A stretch of 39,655 nt of DNA, taken from positions 1 to 39,655 of the forward strand of contig NZ_AUAT01000023.1 in NCBI RefSeq assembly GCF_000428865.1. The letters are read 5' to 3'. Every line of letters starts with the position of its first letter. Position 1 is the first letter of the stretch. This document shows positions 32,280 through 39,655 of the stretch, piece after piece. Below the pieces are notes generated by a model. The model was given only the letters and a program-made list of their open reading frames with translations. It ran no database searches and was not told where the DNA came from. This DNA comes from Eremococcus coleocola DSM 15696. Its GTDB lineage: Bacteria; Bacillota; Bacilli; Lactobacillales; Aerococcaceae. The translations under genes were made by a program, and so were the position numbers.

Positions 32280-35200
32280 ATGACGACATTAAATAAAAAA
32301 ATCGCATTAACATTAGCGTCTAGTTTGGTTTTAGCTAGTTTTCCTATGACCAGTTTAGCCCAAACTAATTCAAGTCCACAGATATCGAGTCTTTATAACC
32401 AAGAAATCGCCCAAACCGAAAACTTAAAATTTGAAATTTTACAAAAAAATGATGCAGGAACTTTTACGAGTTTATGGCAATCTGATCAAGTAGCATCTGA
32501 TTCTAATACGCTTAAACTATTAGAAGCAGGGGATTATATAATCCGAGTAAGTGATCAGGATAATTTCCAAAGAGAAGCGAATCAACTTGATCAAATTTTA
32601 CTTGAATACCAAGATTCAAGTAATAATCAGATGGTGTACCAATTTTTCAAGAATAATAGTTTAAAGCAGGCTGAAGATGGTTCTAATGTGTATGAACTTG
32701 AATTTAATGTTAAGCAAGCCATTCAAATTGATACCATGAGATTGACTCTTATGGATGCAGACCAGCTTGCGGACAAAGAAGCTGAAGTTGAGGCGGCTGT
32801 GGCAGCCAGTCAAGCCCAAATGGCAGACCAAATTTCAGGTGAAGATCTAAGCCAAGATTCAAGTCAGGATTCAGCTGAACCTGCCCAAGACCTAGCTAGT
32901 CTGACTGTAACCGTTAGGGATGAAAATTCTAGCCCGGTTGCCAATGTTAGCATACAAGTAGGCGATCAGTCCCAAACCAGTGATGAGAGCGGCCAAGCTA
33001 TATTTAATGACTTACCAGCGGGCAGTTTGGACTTTAAGGTTACGCAAGTACCTGAAGGCTATCAAGTTGCAGAAGACCAGAATAATCTAACGGTGACCCT
33101 CGAAGCCAATACCCAACATACATTAGATCTTAACCTTATCAGTCAAACGGCAGAAACAAATACTGAAATGGTTAAGCTAAGTTTTGTGAATGATCAAGGA
33201 CAGGCTATTCCAGGGGTTACGATTACTTATGAAGGCCAAACCTATACTAGTGATGAACAGGGTCAACTTGAGCTGCCTAGTATTGGCCCAGGCGCCTATA
33301 CATATCAGGTGACTTCTGTTCCTGACGGCTATGCTTTGAGTCAAGCTCCACAAACCTTTGATTATGTAGAAAATCAGCCCGTATCAATTCACTTGGAAAA
33401 GCTGAACCAAGAATCTAGTCCACAAGTGACCTCGGTCTCTTTCAAAGTGGTTGACCAAAGTGGTCAAGCAGTGCCCGGTGTTACCCTATTAGTCAAAGAC
33501 CAAACTTACCAAACGGATGATCAAGGACAGATTGTGATTGAAGAATTACCGGTGGGTGAATCCATCAATTATCAAATTTTAGAAGTGCCGCAGGGTTATC
33601 TAGGTCAAAGTGAAGGGAGTATAGACCTAAGTTCTGATCAGCCTATTAGTGAAGAACTAGCTATCGAAAAAACTGCCCAGGCTCAATCGCTGGTTATTCC
33701 AGTGGTGGACCAAGACCAAGCACCAGTGCCAGGACTTACGATTCAAATGGAAGAGGGTACTTCTTATACTTCGGATGACCAAGGTCAACTTGTTTTAAGA
33801 GAATTAGTGGCCGGTGACTATGCCTATACTGTGACGGAAGTACCCCAAGGCTACCAAGTAGAAAAGGCGGACGGCTTAATTACAATTCAAGAAGGTCAAG
33901 AGCAAGGCAAACCGATCCAAGTTATAAAGGAAGCCAGTAAATTTAATTTTGTGATTAAAGTGGTGGACCAAGACCAAAATCCAGTACCTGACCTCAGCCT
34001 TCAACTGGCAGATGGTCAAGCATATACTTCCGATGACCAAGGACAAATTAAGTTAACGGATTTAAGTCCAGGTGACTATGGATATACTATCAGTGAATTG
34101 CCTCAAGGTTACCAAGTGGACAGTCCAGAAGGTAAATTGACCGTCACCGGAGAAGAAAACCAAGCAGGTCAAATCCAGGTGACTAAAGAAGCCACAACAT
34201 TTGATTATGTTTTGAAAGTGGTAGACCAAGACCAAAATCCAGTGCCCGGTGTAAGTCTCCAACTGGCAGATGGTCAAGCTTTTACTTCCGATGACCAAGG
34301 ACAAATTAAATTAACGGGTTTAAGCCCAGATGACTATGAATATACTATCAGTGAATTGCCTCAAGGTTATCAAGTGGACAATCCAGAAGGAAAATTGACC
34401 ATTACTGAAGAAGAAAACCAAACCGGTCAAATCCAAGTCACTAAAGAGACGCCTAAGTATAAATTGACAGTTAAAGTGGTAGACCAAGACCAAAAACCTG
34501 TCGTGGGCGCTAAAGTCCAAGTAGGAGACCAAGAAGAAACAAGTGATCAAGATGGTTTGGTTACTTTTGAGAATTTACCAGCCCAAGATTATAGCTACCA
34601 AGTTACTCAGTTGCCAGAAGGCTATCAAGGTCAAGCAAACGACACGATCACCCTTACTGACCATGATGGTCAAGGTCAATTACAAGTTCAAAGAGACTTA
34701 GCCAAGGCTCAAGCTGTGATTAAAGTCTTTGACCAAGATGGCCAAGCCGTTAAGGGTGTGACGATTGGCTTAGGTGAGCAAGAGGCTGTGACTGATGATA
34801 AGGGGCAAGTGACTTTTAAAGACCTTGAACCTAATAAATATTCATTAGTAATTAAAGCAGTACCAGAGGATTATGAAGGTCAAGGTCAAGAGCAAGAAAT
34901 TGACCTAACCGAAGGGATGGCTTTTGATTATGCCTATCAAGTCAGCAAAAAAATCCAAACAGGTCAAGTAACGATTCAAGTAGTGGATAATCAGAATAAC
35001 CCCGTTCCGGGTGCCACCATTAAAACTGGAGACCAAGAATTAAAAACAGATCAAAATGGTCAAGTTACATTAGACCAAGTGGCTTTAGGTGAATTAACTT
35101 ATACGATTAGTCAAGTGCCAGATGGCTACCAAGTTAACCAAGCAGAACAAAATATAGTAGTTGACCACCAAGTTCAAGTCACCACCGCCATGGTGACCCG

Positions 35201-35843
35201 TCAGGAAGCAGCTTCTGAAAAAGAAGTCATTGTAACGGAAGACCAGTCAGTCGAAAAAGTTCAAGAAGAAGCGAAAGCAGCAACTACCGCATTCAGTGAC
35301 CCAAGTACTGGAGTCCAGGTGTGGATTAATCCAGCTGATGCTGGTCAAGTGGCTAATTTTAAGGTAGCGGCAGTAAGTAATCCGCTTGATCCCGAACCAA
35401 GCTCTTTAAAAGGCAGCGATTATCAAGCGTATCAAATCCAATTGCTAGATAGTAATGGTCAAGCAGCAAACCTAAGTCACATTGCAAAAATCCAATTACC
35501 AATCAAGACGAGTCAGGGTGCTCGTCTAGTCCGAGTAAGACAAGATCAATTGGCGAACCTTACTTTTGGACTAAGTGAACAAAACATGACCTTTAATACC
35601 CAAGAAATGGGGACTTTCGCGGTCATCTATGGTCGTAAAGCAGATGATGCCAGCCAAGTAAGTAGTCTAGAATCTAGTCAAGCCAGCCAATCAGTGACAG
35701 TGACCAAGACAAGCAGTGTTGAGAAGAAAAATAATTTGCCGGGTACGGGTGAAAATTCTTCACTGCTTGCCTATATTGTTCCTATAGTGGTAGCGATTGT
35801 TGGTTTAGTGATTATCATCAGAAAACCAAAAAACGATGATTAA
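32280..35843 (+). CDS. LPXTG-anchored surface protein with nine Cna-B/SpaA-like repeats
   Basis: The 1187-residue precursor has a signal peptide (residues 1 to about 28, ending SLAQT) and an unrecognised N-terminal region to about 200. Nine tandem repeats of about 86 residues follow (about 206-980), then a non-repeated region of about 150 residues. The end is a serine-rich linker, LPGTG at 1153-1157, a hydrophobic segment and a charged tail RKPKNDD. Each repeat reads like a Cna-B/SpaA prealbumin-type stalk domain: VVDQxxxPVPG, TSDDQGQ, L..GDYxYTI..LPQGYQV. The protein is rich in Asp and Gln. Sortase next door is the likely anchoring enzyme. It probably forms a long stalk for adhesion or biofilm. 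GGGAGGAG precedes the ATG. Confidence 0.9.
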   Translation: MTTLNKKIALTLASSLVLASFPMTSLAQTNSSPQISSLYNQEIAQTENLKFEILQKNDAGTFTSLWQSDQVASDSNTLKLLEAGDYIIRVSDQDNFQREANQLDQILLEYQDSSNNQMVYQFFKNNSLKQAEDGSNVYELEFNVKQAIQIDTMRLTLMDADQLADKEAEVEAAVAASQAQMADQISGEDLSQDSSQDSAEPAQDLASLTVTVRDENSSPVANVSIQVGDQSQTSDESGQAIFNDLPAGSLDFKVTQVPEGYQVAEDQNNLTVTLEANTQHTLDLNLISQTAETNTEMVKLSFVNDQGQAIPGVTITYEGQTYTSDEQGQLELPSIGPGAYTYQVTSVPDGYALSQAPQTFDYVENQPVSIHLEKLNQESSPQVTSVSFKVVDQSGQAVPGVTLLVKDQTYQTDDQGQIVIEELPVGESINYQILEVPQGYLGQSEGSIDLSSDQPISEELAIEKTAQAQSLVIPVVDQDQAPVPGLTIQMEEGTSYTSDDQGQLVLRELVAGDYAYTVTEVPQGYQVEKADGLITIQEGQEQGKPIQVIKEASKFNFVIKVVDQDQNPVPDLSLQLADGQAYTSDDQGQIKLTDLSPGDYGYTISELPQGYQVDSPEGKLTVTGEENQAGQIQVTKEATTFDYVLKVVDQDQNPVPGVSLQLADGQAFTSDDQGQIKLTGLSPDDYEYTISELPQGYQVDNPEGKLTITEEENQTGQIQVTKETPKYKLTVKVVDQDQKPVVGAKVQVGDQEETSDQDGLVTFENLPAQDYSYQVTQLPEGYQGQANDTITLTDHDGQGQLQVQRDLAKAQAVIKVFDQDGQAVKGVTIGLGEQEAVTDDKGQVTFKDLEPNKYSLVIKAVPEDYEGQGQEQEIDLTEGMAFDYAYQVSKKIQTGQVTIQVVDNQNNPVPGATIKTGDQELKTDQNGQVTLDQVALGELTYTISQVPDGYQVNQAEQNIVVDHQVQVTTAMVTRQEAASEKEVIVTEDQSVEKVQEEAKAATTAFSDPSTGVQVWINPADAGQVANFKVAAVSNPLDPEPSSLKGSDYQAYQIQLLDSNGQAANLSHIAKIQLPIKTSQGARLVRVRQDQLANLTFGLSEQNMTFNTQEMGTFAVIYGRKADDASQVSSLESSQASQSVTVTKTSSVEKKNNLPGTGENSSLLAYIVPIVVAIVGLVIIIRKPKNDD
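32898..35220 (+). repeat. nine tandem stalk repeats within the surface protein
   Basis: Repeat units begin near 32898, 33162, 33427, 33688, 33949, 34207, 34465, 34714 and 34969, a spacing of 249 to 265 bases. Units 5 and 6 (33949-34464) are almost identical at the nucleotide level, indicating recent duplication; the outer units have diverged. Such arrays often vary in copy number between strains. Confidence 0.85.
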
Positions 35844-35860
35844 GCGTAGGTGTAAAAACT

Positions 35861-35910
35861 AAAAAGAGGAACTATACCAACTCTAGAAGTTGAGTATAGT
35901 TCCTTTTTTT
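35861..35910 (+). terminator. terminator of the surface-protein gene
   Basis: AGGAACTATAC pairs with GTATAGTTCCT, with an inner CAACT/AGTTG pairing, flanked by A5 and T7. Strong and possibly bidirectional. Confidence 0.9.
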
Positions 35911-35926
35911 GAAAATAGGCTTTGAA

Positions 35927-36002
35927 AAATTTGTGCATTGAAATGCTGAAATGTACAAGCTACTGAGATTCTGTGCATTGAAAATCCAGAGTGCACAAAT
36001 TT
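35927..36002. repeat. inverted repeat downstream of azlD
   Basis: AAATTTGTGCA (35927-35937) and TGCACAAATTT (35992-36002) are perfectly complementary across 54 bases. Inside, TGTGCATTGAAA occurs twice as a direct repeat (from 35932 and from 35972). It may end the azlCD transcript on the minus strand, or be a regulatory or mobile remnant. Confidence 0.5.
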
Positions 36003-36035
36003 GTTCTTTGACAAGCGGTACAGATTACAGATAAA

Positions 36036-36365
36036 TCAAAAGAAAACCTGGATGATAAACATGTAAACAAAGGTACCAGTCGCAATGGAAAGTAGTGTAT
36101 TCCGTTTCCATTTATGGACGAAGAAAAGAGCGATAACTGCACAAATTTGGGGGATACCATGAGGAGAAGTAAGAAAAACGGTATCTTTCAAAGCATAAAC
36201 CATCAATAAGGAAATAGCTGCCATGGGTAAGACAGTTCCTAAATATTGAATAAATAATGGCGGCTTGCGGTTAGCAGGAAAGATAATGAAAGGTAAAAAC
36301 CGAATTAAAGCGGTGACTAAGGTGATTAGGGTAATCGTTATATAAACTTGGCTATTGGTCATCAT
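36036..36365 (-). CDS. azlD: AzlD-family branched-chain amino acid export subunit
   Basis: The 109-residue protein has about three to four membrane segments and belongs to the AzlD family, the small partner of AzlC. TALIRFLPFIIFP near residues 18-30 and a conserved LPMAAISLLMVYAL are characteristic. Together they form a two-subunit exporter for branched-chain amino acids (AzlCD/BrnFE type). The gene overlaps the end of azlC by 14 bases, so translation is coupled. Two adjacent ATG codons are possible starts. It ends 34 bases before a long inverted repeat. Confidence 0.88.
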   Translation of the reverse strand: MMTNSQVYITITLITLVTALIRFLPFIIFPANRKPPLFIQYLGTVLPMAAISLLMVYALKDTVFLTSPHGIPQICAVIALFFVHKWKRNTLLSIATGTFVYMFIIQVFF

Positions 36366-37050
36366 TGATGCGGTCTCCTTTACGATAGAATTCTGCCACG
36401 AAGATAGCTACAATGAGGACCATGGCTGGGATCATGAAATTTGTTGGTCCCAAAATAAGCCAACAGAGAATTGAAGCACCCAAACCAACAAGGGCCGGTT
36501 GATGGTTGTCGTTGGATAACCACTGTTCGACAAAGAGGGTAACAAATAAGGCGGTTAAGACAAACTCAATGCCTTCAGTATTTACGGTAATAATTTGACC
36601 CAGGGTCACTCCAAGAATTGATCCTATAAACCAGTAGAAATAATTTAGAAAAGCAATCCCGGCATAAACATGGTTAGGATCTAAATCTGGGGGAACCGGC
36701 GTGGTGACCGCAATGGAAAAGGCTTCGTCAGTGAGCCCAAAAATAGCTATCTCCTTAAAAGGATGTTTCATTTTATTATAGGGTTTCAAAAGGGTAACTC
36801 CATAAAAGAGCATTCGAGCCGATACCATAATCGTTAACATGATGGCGCCGATGGGATCGAAAGGGGCATTTAAGAGACCGACCGTCGCAAATTGCATCGT
36901 GCCTGAATAAATAACTAGGCTCATCAAACATATTATCCAGGGAGAAATCCCAGCACTATAGGCAAAAATTCCATAGGAAAGTCCTAGGAAAATATAACCC
37001 GCTAAAATTGGAACGGTTAAGGGAAAAATATAGGTCAATAATTTTTTCAT
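36352..37050 (-). CDS. azlC: AzlC-family branched-chain amino acid exporter, large subunit
   Basis: The 232-residue integral membrane protein has about seven to eight hydrophobic segments. The family signature is in GYIFLGLSYGIFAYSAG and MSLVIYSGTMQFATVGLL, and LTDEAFSIA is conserved at the centre. With AzlD it exports leucine, isoleucine, valine or analogues. The ribosome-binding site is weak (GTGGGTG). It is divergent from the ECF S-component gene at 37189. No Lrp-type regulator, a frequent neighbour of azlC, is present in the window. Confidence 0.9.
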   Translation of the reverse strand: MKKLLTYIFPLTVPILAGYIFLGLSYGIFAYSAGISPWIICLMSLVIYSGTMQFATVGLLNAPFDPIGAIMLTIMVSARMLFYGVTLLKPYNKMKHPFKEIAIFGLTDEAFSIAVTTPVPPDLDPNHVYAGIAFLNYFYWFIGSILGVTLGQIITVNTEGIEFVLTALFVTLFVEQWLSNDNHQPALVGLGASILCWLILGPTNFMIPAMVLIVAIFVAEFYRKGDRINDDQ

Positions 37051-37188
37051 AAGACACCCACTTTCTACAACTAGCTTAAATTTTATATCTAATTAAAAAG
37101 TAGGTCAATAAAATTAGGCAGAAATCTTTTATTTTGAGTTAAGTTGGGTATAATGTAGATAAATTTGTATAAGTAAAGGAGAAAACAC

Positions 37189-37791
37189 ATGAATTCATAC
37201 ACTAGCACTAGAACACGGGAACTCGTGACGGTAGCTATTTTTATTGCCATCATTATTTTACAATCTTGGGTACCCGCCCTAGGATATATTATGTTGCCTA
37301 CTATTTCTTTGACTATTATCCATATTACTGTGATTATTGCTTCAATCTTAGTCTCTACTCGTGCGGGAATTTTGATAGGTTTCGTTTGGGGTGTTAATTC
37401 ACTTTTACGTGCAATTTTTACAGCGAGTCCAGTGGAACGTTTAATTTTCCAATCACCTTTTGTCTCTATTTTACCGCGGATGATTATGCCTTTTATTATT
37501 GGTCTTCTGGCAGCGTACTTATATAAGAAAAATATGCAGACTCCGACCATTGGTTTAATAACTGGTCTGTTAGGTTCACTTCTAAATACAATTTTAGTCC
37601 TAGGCGCCATCGGCCTTTTTAAAGGGGCGGACTTTGCAGCTGGAAATAATATAAATATGGATCAACTCTGGCCATTCTTAGGTGCCGCTGTAATGGCCAA
37701 TGGTATTCCAGAAGCAATTCTATCAGCCATTCTTACCCCAATTTTATTGATTGCCTTGGAACGATTTGGCAATCGTAAACGTATAAGCTAA
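37189..37791 (+). CDS. ECF transporter S component (pantothenate-type, PanT-like)
   Basis: The 200-residue protein has about six membrane segments. The arrangement ELVTVAIFIAIIILQSWVP, then TISLTIIHITVIIAS, GFVWGVNSLLRAIF and SILPRMIMPFIIGLL resembles the S component assigned to pantothenate uptake in lactic bacteria and streptococci. It would work with a shared EcfA/A'/T module encoded elsewhere. AAAGGAG precedes the ATG and a TATAAT at 37149-37154 is a plausible -10. The ligand is inferred from remembered family resemblance; another vitamin is possible. Confidence 0.75.
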   Translation: MNSYTSTRTRELVTVAIFIAIIILQSWVPALGYIMLPTISLTIIHITVIIASILVSTRAGILIGFVWGVNSLLRAIFTASPVERLIFQSPFVSILPRMIMPFIIGLLAAYLYKKNMQTPTIGLITGLLGSLLNTILVLGAIGLFKGADFAAGNNINMDQLWPFLGAAVMANGIPEAILSAILTPILLIALERFGNRKRIS

Positions 37792-37829
37792 AATAAACAA
37801 GAAGCTTAAATAATAGGAGGAATAATCTT

Positions 37830-38684
37830 ATGATTCCCAAATTAATCGTCACGGATTTAGATGAAACCTTACTGACTAGTCAAAAGATTTTTGAACGCGA
37901 TCGGTTTATGGCTTGTGTTCAAGCTTTAGAAGCCCAAGGGGCACTTTTTGTAGTAGCGACGGGTAATTCCTATCATAAGGTGGAAGACTTCTTTACCCCT
38001 GATCAACGCCAAAGCCTTTACTTTGCTTGTGATAATGGTAATTTTATGGTCAAGGCGGAAGAGAATATTTTCGCCAATGGGGTAGCTCATCATGAATTTC
38101 TAGATATCATTGCCTTAATTGAAAGTCATCCGGGTTTTTATCCCATGGTTTCCGTAGGAAGTCATTCCTATTACGATGAAAAGAATAAAGAGGCCTATGC
38201 GGCCTTTAAAAAATATAATCGTATTTTAAATCATTTAAATGATTACAATGAAATTCCAGAAACTGAAACGATTACTAAAATTGCGGTTTATACTGAAGCA
38301 CCTCTGGCTGAGATTAAAGAAGTCGTTGCTGCGATTAATGACCAGTTTGAGGGTGTAGTTGCCATGTCATCGGGTGATAATTGGATGGATGCCATTTATA
38401 AAGATGGGGGGAAAGGAAAAGCTTTATTGTATTTACAAGATAAATATAATATTAGTCCTAACCAGACACTAGCTTTTGGAGATTCACTCAACGATGCTTC
38501 CATGATGGAAGTGTCTAAATACAGTGTGGCCATGGCTAATGCGGATCCTGACCTACTTGCCCTATGTAGTTATCAAATTGGGTCTAACCAAGATCAAGCG
38601 GTGGTAACTTTCTTAGAAGAGTTAGTGGAAAAAGGGGATATTTCCTTTATCGAAAACTATCGTAAAGAAAGAGAGCAAGACTAG
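37830..38684 (+). CDS. Cof-type HAD-IIB phosphatase
   Basis: The 284-residue cytoplasmic protein has HAD motif I TDLDETLL (Asp9 and Asp11), motif II ATGNS, a large C2-type cap in the middle, and motifs III/IV in GGKGKALLYL and FGDSLNDASMM. This is the Cof/YidA/SupH group, mostly sugar-phosphate or cofactor phosphatases. TAGGAGGA lies upstream at good spacing. The following small gene starts one base after its stop, so the two form an operon, and the ECF gene 38 bases upstream may be part of it. Substrate not predictable. Confidence 0.88.
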   Translation: MIPKLIVTDLDETLLTSQKIFERDRFMACVQALEAQGALFVVATGNSYHKVEDFFTPDQRQSLYFACDNGNFMVKAEENIFANGVAHHEFLDIIALIESHPGFYPMVSVGSHSYYDEKNKEAYAAFKKYNRILNHLNDYNEIPETETITKIAVYTEAPLAEIKEVVAAINDQFEGVVAMSSGDNWMDAIYKDGGKGKALLYLQDKYNISPNQTLAFGDSLNDASMMEVSKYSVAMANADPDLLALCSYQIGSNQDQAVVTFLEELVEKGDISFIENYRKEREQD

Positions 38685-38685
38685 G

Positions 38686-39021
38686 ATGGCTAAGAGTAAG
38701 CGCAAGAAAACCCAAGCAAGTCAGGAAGAAGAATTAGAATTAGTAGATATCTTTTATATTCCTAAACCCATGGCAGAGATGTATAAAGTTTTACGGCAAT
38801 CTGTTCGCCAAGAAATAACAGAATGGGTTCAAGATCAGAATTTGCAAGTGACTTATTGGCAGGATTCTGAGATGGGGGAGACCATCGAAGGTTACGACAG
38901 TCAAGATAAGTTAGTTTTTTCCTATGCTCTAGATCCAAGTCATATTTCTGAGGCACAAAAGGCACGTGATAAAGATCAACTGGCTACACACTTAGAGACT
39001 TTTTTACCTGATCAAGACTAG
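38686..39021 (+). CDS. hypothetical protein, 111 residues
   Basis: The protein is small, soluble and highly charged. It starts MAKSKRKKTQ, a basic patch, and continues with an acidic and glutamine-rich sequence; there is no membrane segment and no cysteine. A conserved-looking core lies around residues 22-75 (LVDIFYIPKPMAEMYKVLRQ, then YWQDSEMGETIEGYD). The start follows one base after the phosphatase stop, with a weak purine-rich stretch as ribosome-binding site, so translation is likely coupled. I do not recognise the family. The nearly abutting arrangement and normal codon use support a real gene. Confidence 0.65.
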   Translation: MAKSKRKKTQASQEEELELVDIFYIPKPMAEMYKVLRQSVRQEITEWVQDQNLQVTYWQDSEMGETIEGYDSQDKLVFSYALDPSHISEAQKARDKDQLATHLETFLPDQD

Positions 39022-39056
39022 TTTAAAGCGTATGATTAGGTTAGCAATGGTAATTG

Positions 39057-39065
39057 TGGTATAAT
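39057..39065 (+). promoter_or_regulatory. extended -10 promoter of the CsbD-like gene
   Basis: TGG followed by TATAAT (39060-39065) forms an extended -10 element; the -35 region is poor (TTAGGT at 18-base spacing). The start codon is 30 bases downstream. Confidence 0.55.
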
Positions 39066-39095
39066 TAACTTAAGATAACTAAAGGAGGAATTACC

Positions 39096-39302
39096 ATGAC
39101 AGAAGAAAAGAATCAATTCGAAGGTAAATTAAAAGAAGGCCTTGGCAAATTGACTGGCGATAAAGGTAAAGAAATTGAAGGTCAAGTGCAAAATGCTGTG
39201 GGTAAAGTTCAAGAAGGTCTCGAAGACGTGAAGAAATCTGTCGATGGTGCCGTTAAAGGTGTCAAAGACAGTTTTGACAAAAAGGAAAAAAACGCTGAAT
39301 AA
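39096..39302 (+). CDS. CsbD-family stress protein
   Basis: The 68-residue, lysine- and glutamate-rich protein opens with EGKLKEGLGKLTGDKGKEIE, the CsbD pattern, followed by an amphipathic repeat-like helix (VQNAVGKVQEGLEDVKKSV). CsbD proteins are abundant under general stress in many bacteria, with no established biochemical function; they are probably partly disordered or helical. AAAGGAGGA precedes the ATG and an extended -10 promoter lies just upstream. It is the last complete gene before the IS, whose terminus begins 51 bases after the stop. An insertion so close behind may affect transcript ending, although no intrinsic terminator is evident in that space. Confidence 0.88.
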   Translation: MTEEKNQFEGKLKEGLGKLTGDKGKEIEGQVQNAVGKVQEGLEDVKKSVDGAVKGVKDSFDKKEKNAE

Positions 39303-39353
39303 GCATTTTTAATAAAAAAGTTTAACCTTGTTGGCAGTGTGTGCTGCTTATAG

Positions 39354-39655
39354 TGACCCCAAAAAGTTGGACCAGAGAGATGAGTACATATTTTATGTAC
39401 TTGTCTCTCTTATTTTTTGTTTTCTAAGCAGCTTGAAGTGAATGGCGATAAGCAATTGGGCTCATCCAGTTTAATTTTTCTTTGATTCGTTCTGCATTAT
39501 AGTACTGTATATATTTAATAATCGCAGTTTCTAATTCTCTGTAACTATGATAAATCTTATCGTAATACATTTCTTGCTTCATCACACTGAAGAAGTTTTC
39601 CATGGGTGCATTATCGTAACAGTTTCCTTTCCGTGACATACTTTGAAAGATTTGA
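39354..39655 (-). mobile_element. IS3-family element, 3' part (truncated by window edge)
   Basis: The element enters from the right edge on the minus strand and ends at 39354 with TGACCCC on the plus strand. The outer 140 bases are an exact reverse complement of window bases 1-140. It includes the same hairpin (39374-39410) and the transposase 3' part. The flanks outside both termini begin with the same five bases (CTATA read outward). Confidence 0.92.
39424..39655 (-). CDS. IS3-family transposase (OrfB), C-terminal part
   Basis: The frame runs from the window edge to TAG and encodes 76 residues of a DDE transposase of the IS150-like group. It contains QSMSRKGNCYDNAPMENFF, in which the Glu of MENFF is the third catalytic acid, then KQEMYYDKIY and the C-terminal NWMSPIAYRHSLQAA. 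The N-terminal helper frame and the first two acids lie outside the window. The frame is open and undamaged over this length, so the copy may be intact. Confidence 0.92.
   Translation of the reverse strand, partial: QIFQSMSRKGNCYDNAPMENFFSVMKQEMYYDKIYHSYRELETAIIKYIQYYNAERIKEKLNWMSPIAYRHSLQAA

Noticed and set aside
34062-34550. Two similar minus-strand open frames inside the surface-protein gene
   Set aside because: They resemble each other only because they are antisense to the near-identical repeats 5 and 6.
32898-35220. Regularly spaced repeats considered as a CRISPR or satellite array
   Set aside because: The period is about 258 bases, there are no spacers, and an intact frame runs throughout; these are protein domain repeats.
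37089-37610. 173-residue open frame on the minus strand, opposite the ECF S-component gene
   Set aside because: It is antisense to a convincing membrane protein with its own ribosome-binding site; its Lys/Ile-rich sequence is the mirror of hydrophobic codons.
1-39655. Composite transposon carrying 39 kb between IS copies
   Set aside because: The content is housekeeping metabolism with uniform composition; no resistance, transfer or accessory cargo is present.

Overview
The window reads as a chromosomal segment of a low-GC Gram-positive coccus of the Lactobacillales. The gene content (arginine deiminase operon, fermentative AdhE, class A sortase with an LPXTG substrate, Mn2+ riboswitch on a P-type ATPase, T-box on argS) fits an Aerococcus-like organism best, but the genus is an inference. 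There is no rRNA, tRNA, CRISPR array, prophage or plasmid replication gene. Both ends lie inside copies of one IS3-family element in opposite orientation (140 bp identical), so the window is probably a stretch whose assembly stopped at a repeated IS.

Layout. 1-180: 3' end of the IS plus a second, diverged IS-like terminus. 198-2953: a zinc-ribbon membrane protein, divergent from a PTS EIICB of the GlcNAc/glucose family. 3122-9679: arginine deiminase locus arcA-arcB-arcD-M20 peptidase-arcC with CcpA- and Crp-like sites upstream. 9669-12527: T-box-controlled argS, then a Crp/Fnr-type regulator (ArcR-like). 12685-17129: HAD phosphatase, then a non-oxidative pentose-phosphate operon (transaldolase-like, transketolase, RpiB, GNAT). 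17194-19979: adhE (minus strand) with a layered promoter. 20314-22447: ECF S component, DUF4430-like lipoprotein and 6-phosphogluconolactonase (minus), divergent from gnd (22619-24055). 24130-25448: cysteine-free ArsR regulator (minus) and DJ-1/PfpI protein. 25571-27654: proB and a proA that is frameshifted in an A7 run. 28245-31156: Ca2+/Mn2+-type P-ATPase behind a yybP-ykoY riboswitch (minus). 31274-35843: sortase A and a 1187-residue repeat-rich LPXTG surface protein. 36036-37050: azlCD (minus). 37189-39302: vitamin-type ECF S component, Cof-like phosphatase, a small hypothetical protein and a CsbD-like stress protein.

How it works together. Central carbon flow dominates: oxidative (pgl, gnd) and non-oxidative (talC-like, tkt, rpiB) pentose-phosphate steps, alcohol fermentation (adhE) and ATP from arginine (arc). 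Crp-type boxes close to TGTGA-N6-TCACA and cre sites occur at both arcA and adhE, and a Crp/Fnr regulator is encoded just past argS. This suggests a shared carbon/anaerobiosis circuit, with a Rex-like site added at adhE. No wholly new defence or mobile system was recognised. The items most worth checking are the adhE/arcA regulatory architecture, the proA homopolymer frameshift, the sortase/repeat-protein pair, the shared GATAACAATCT motif between pgl and gnd, and a candidate small RNA downstream of the ArsR gene.
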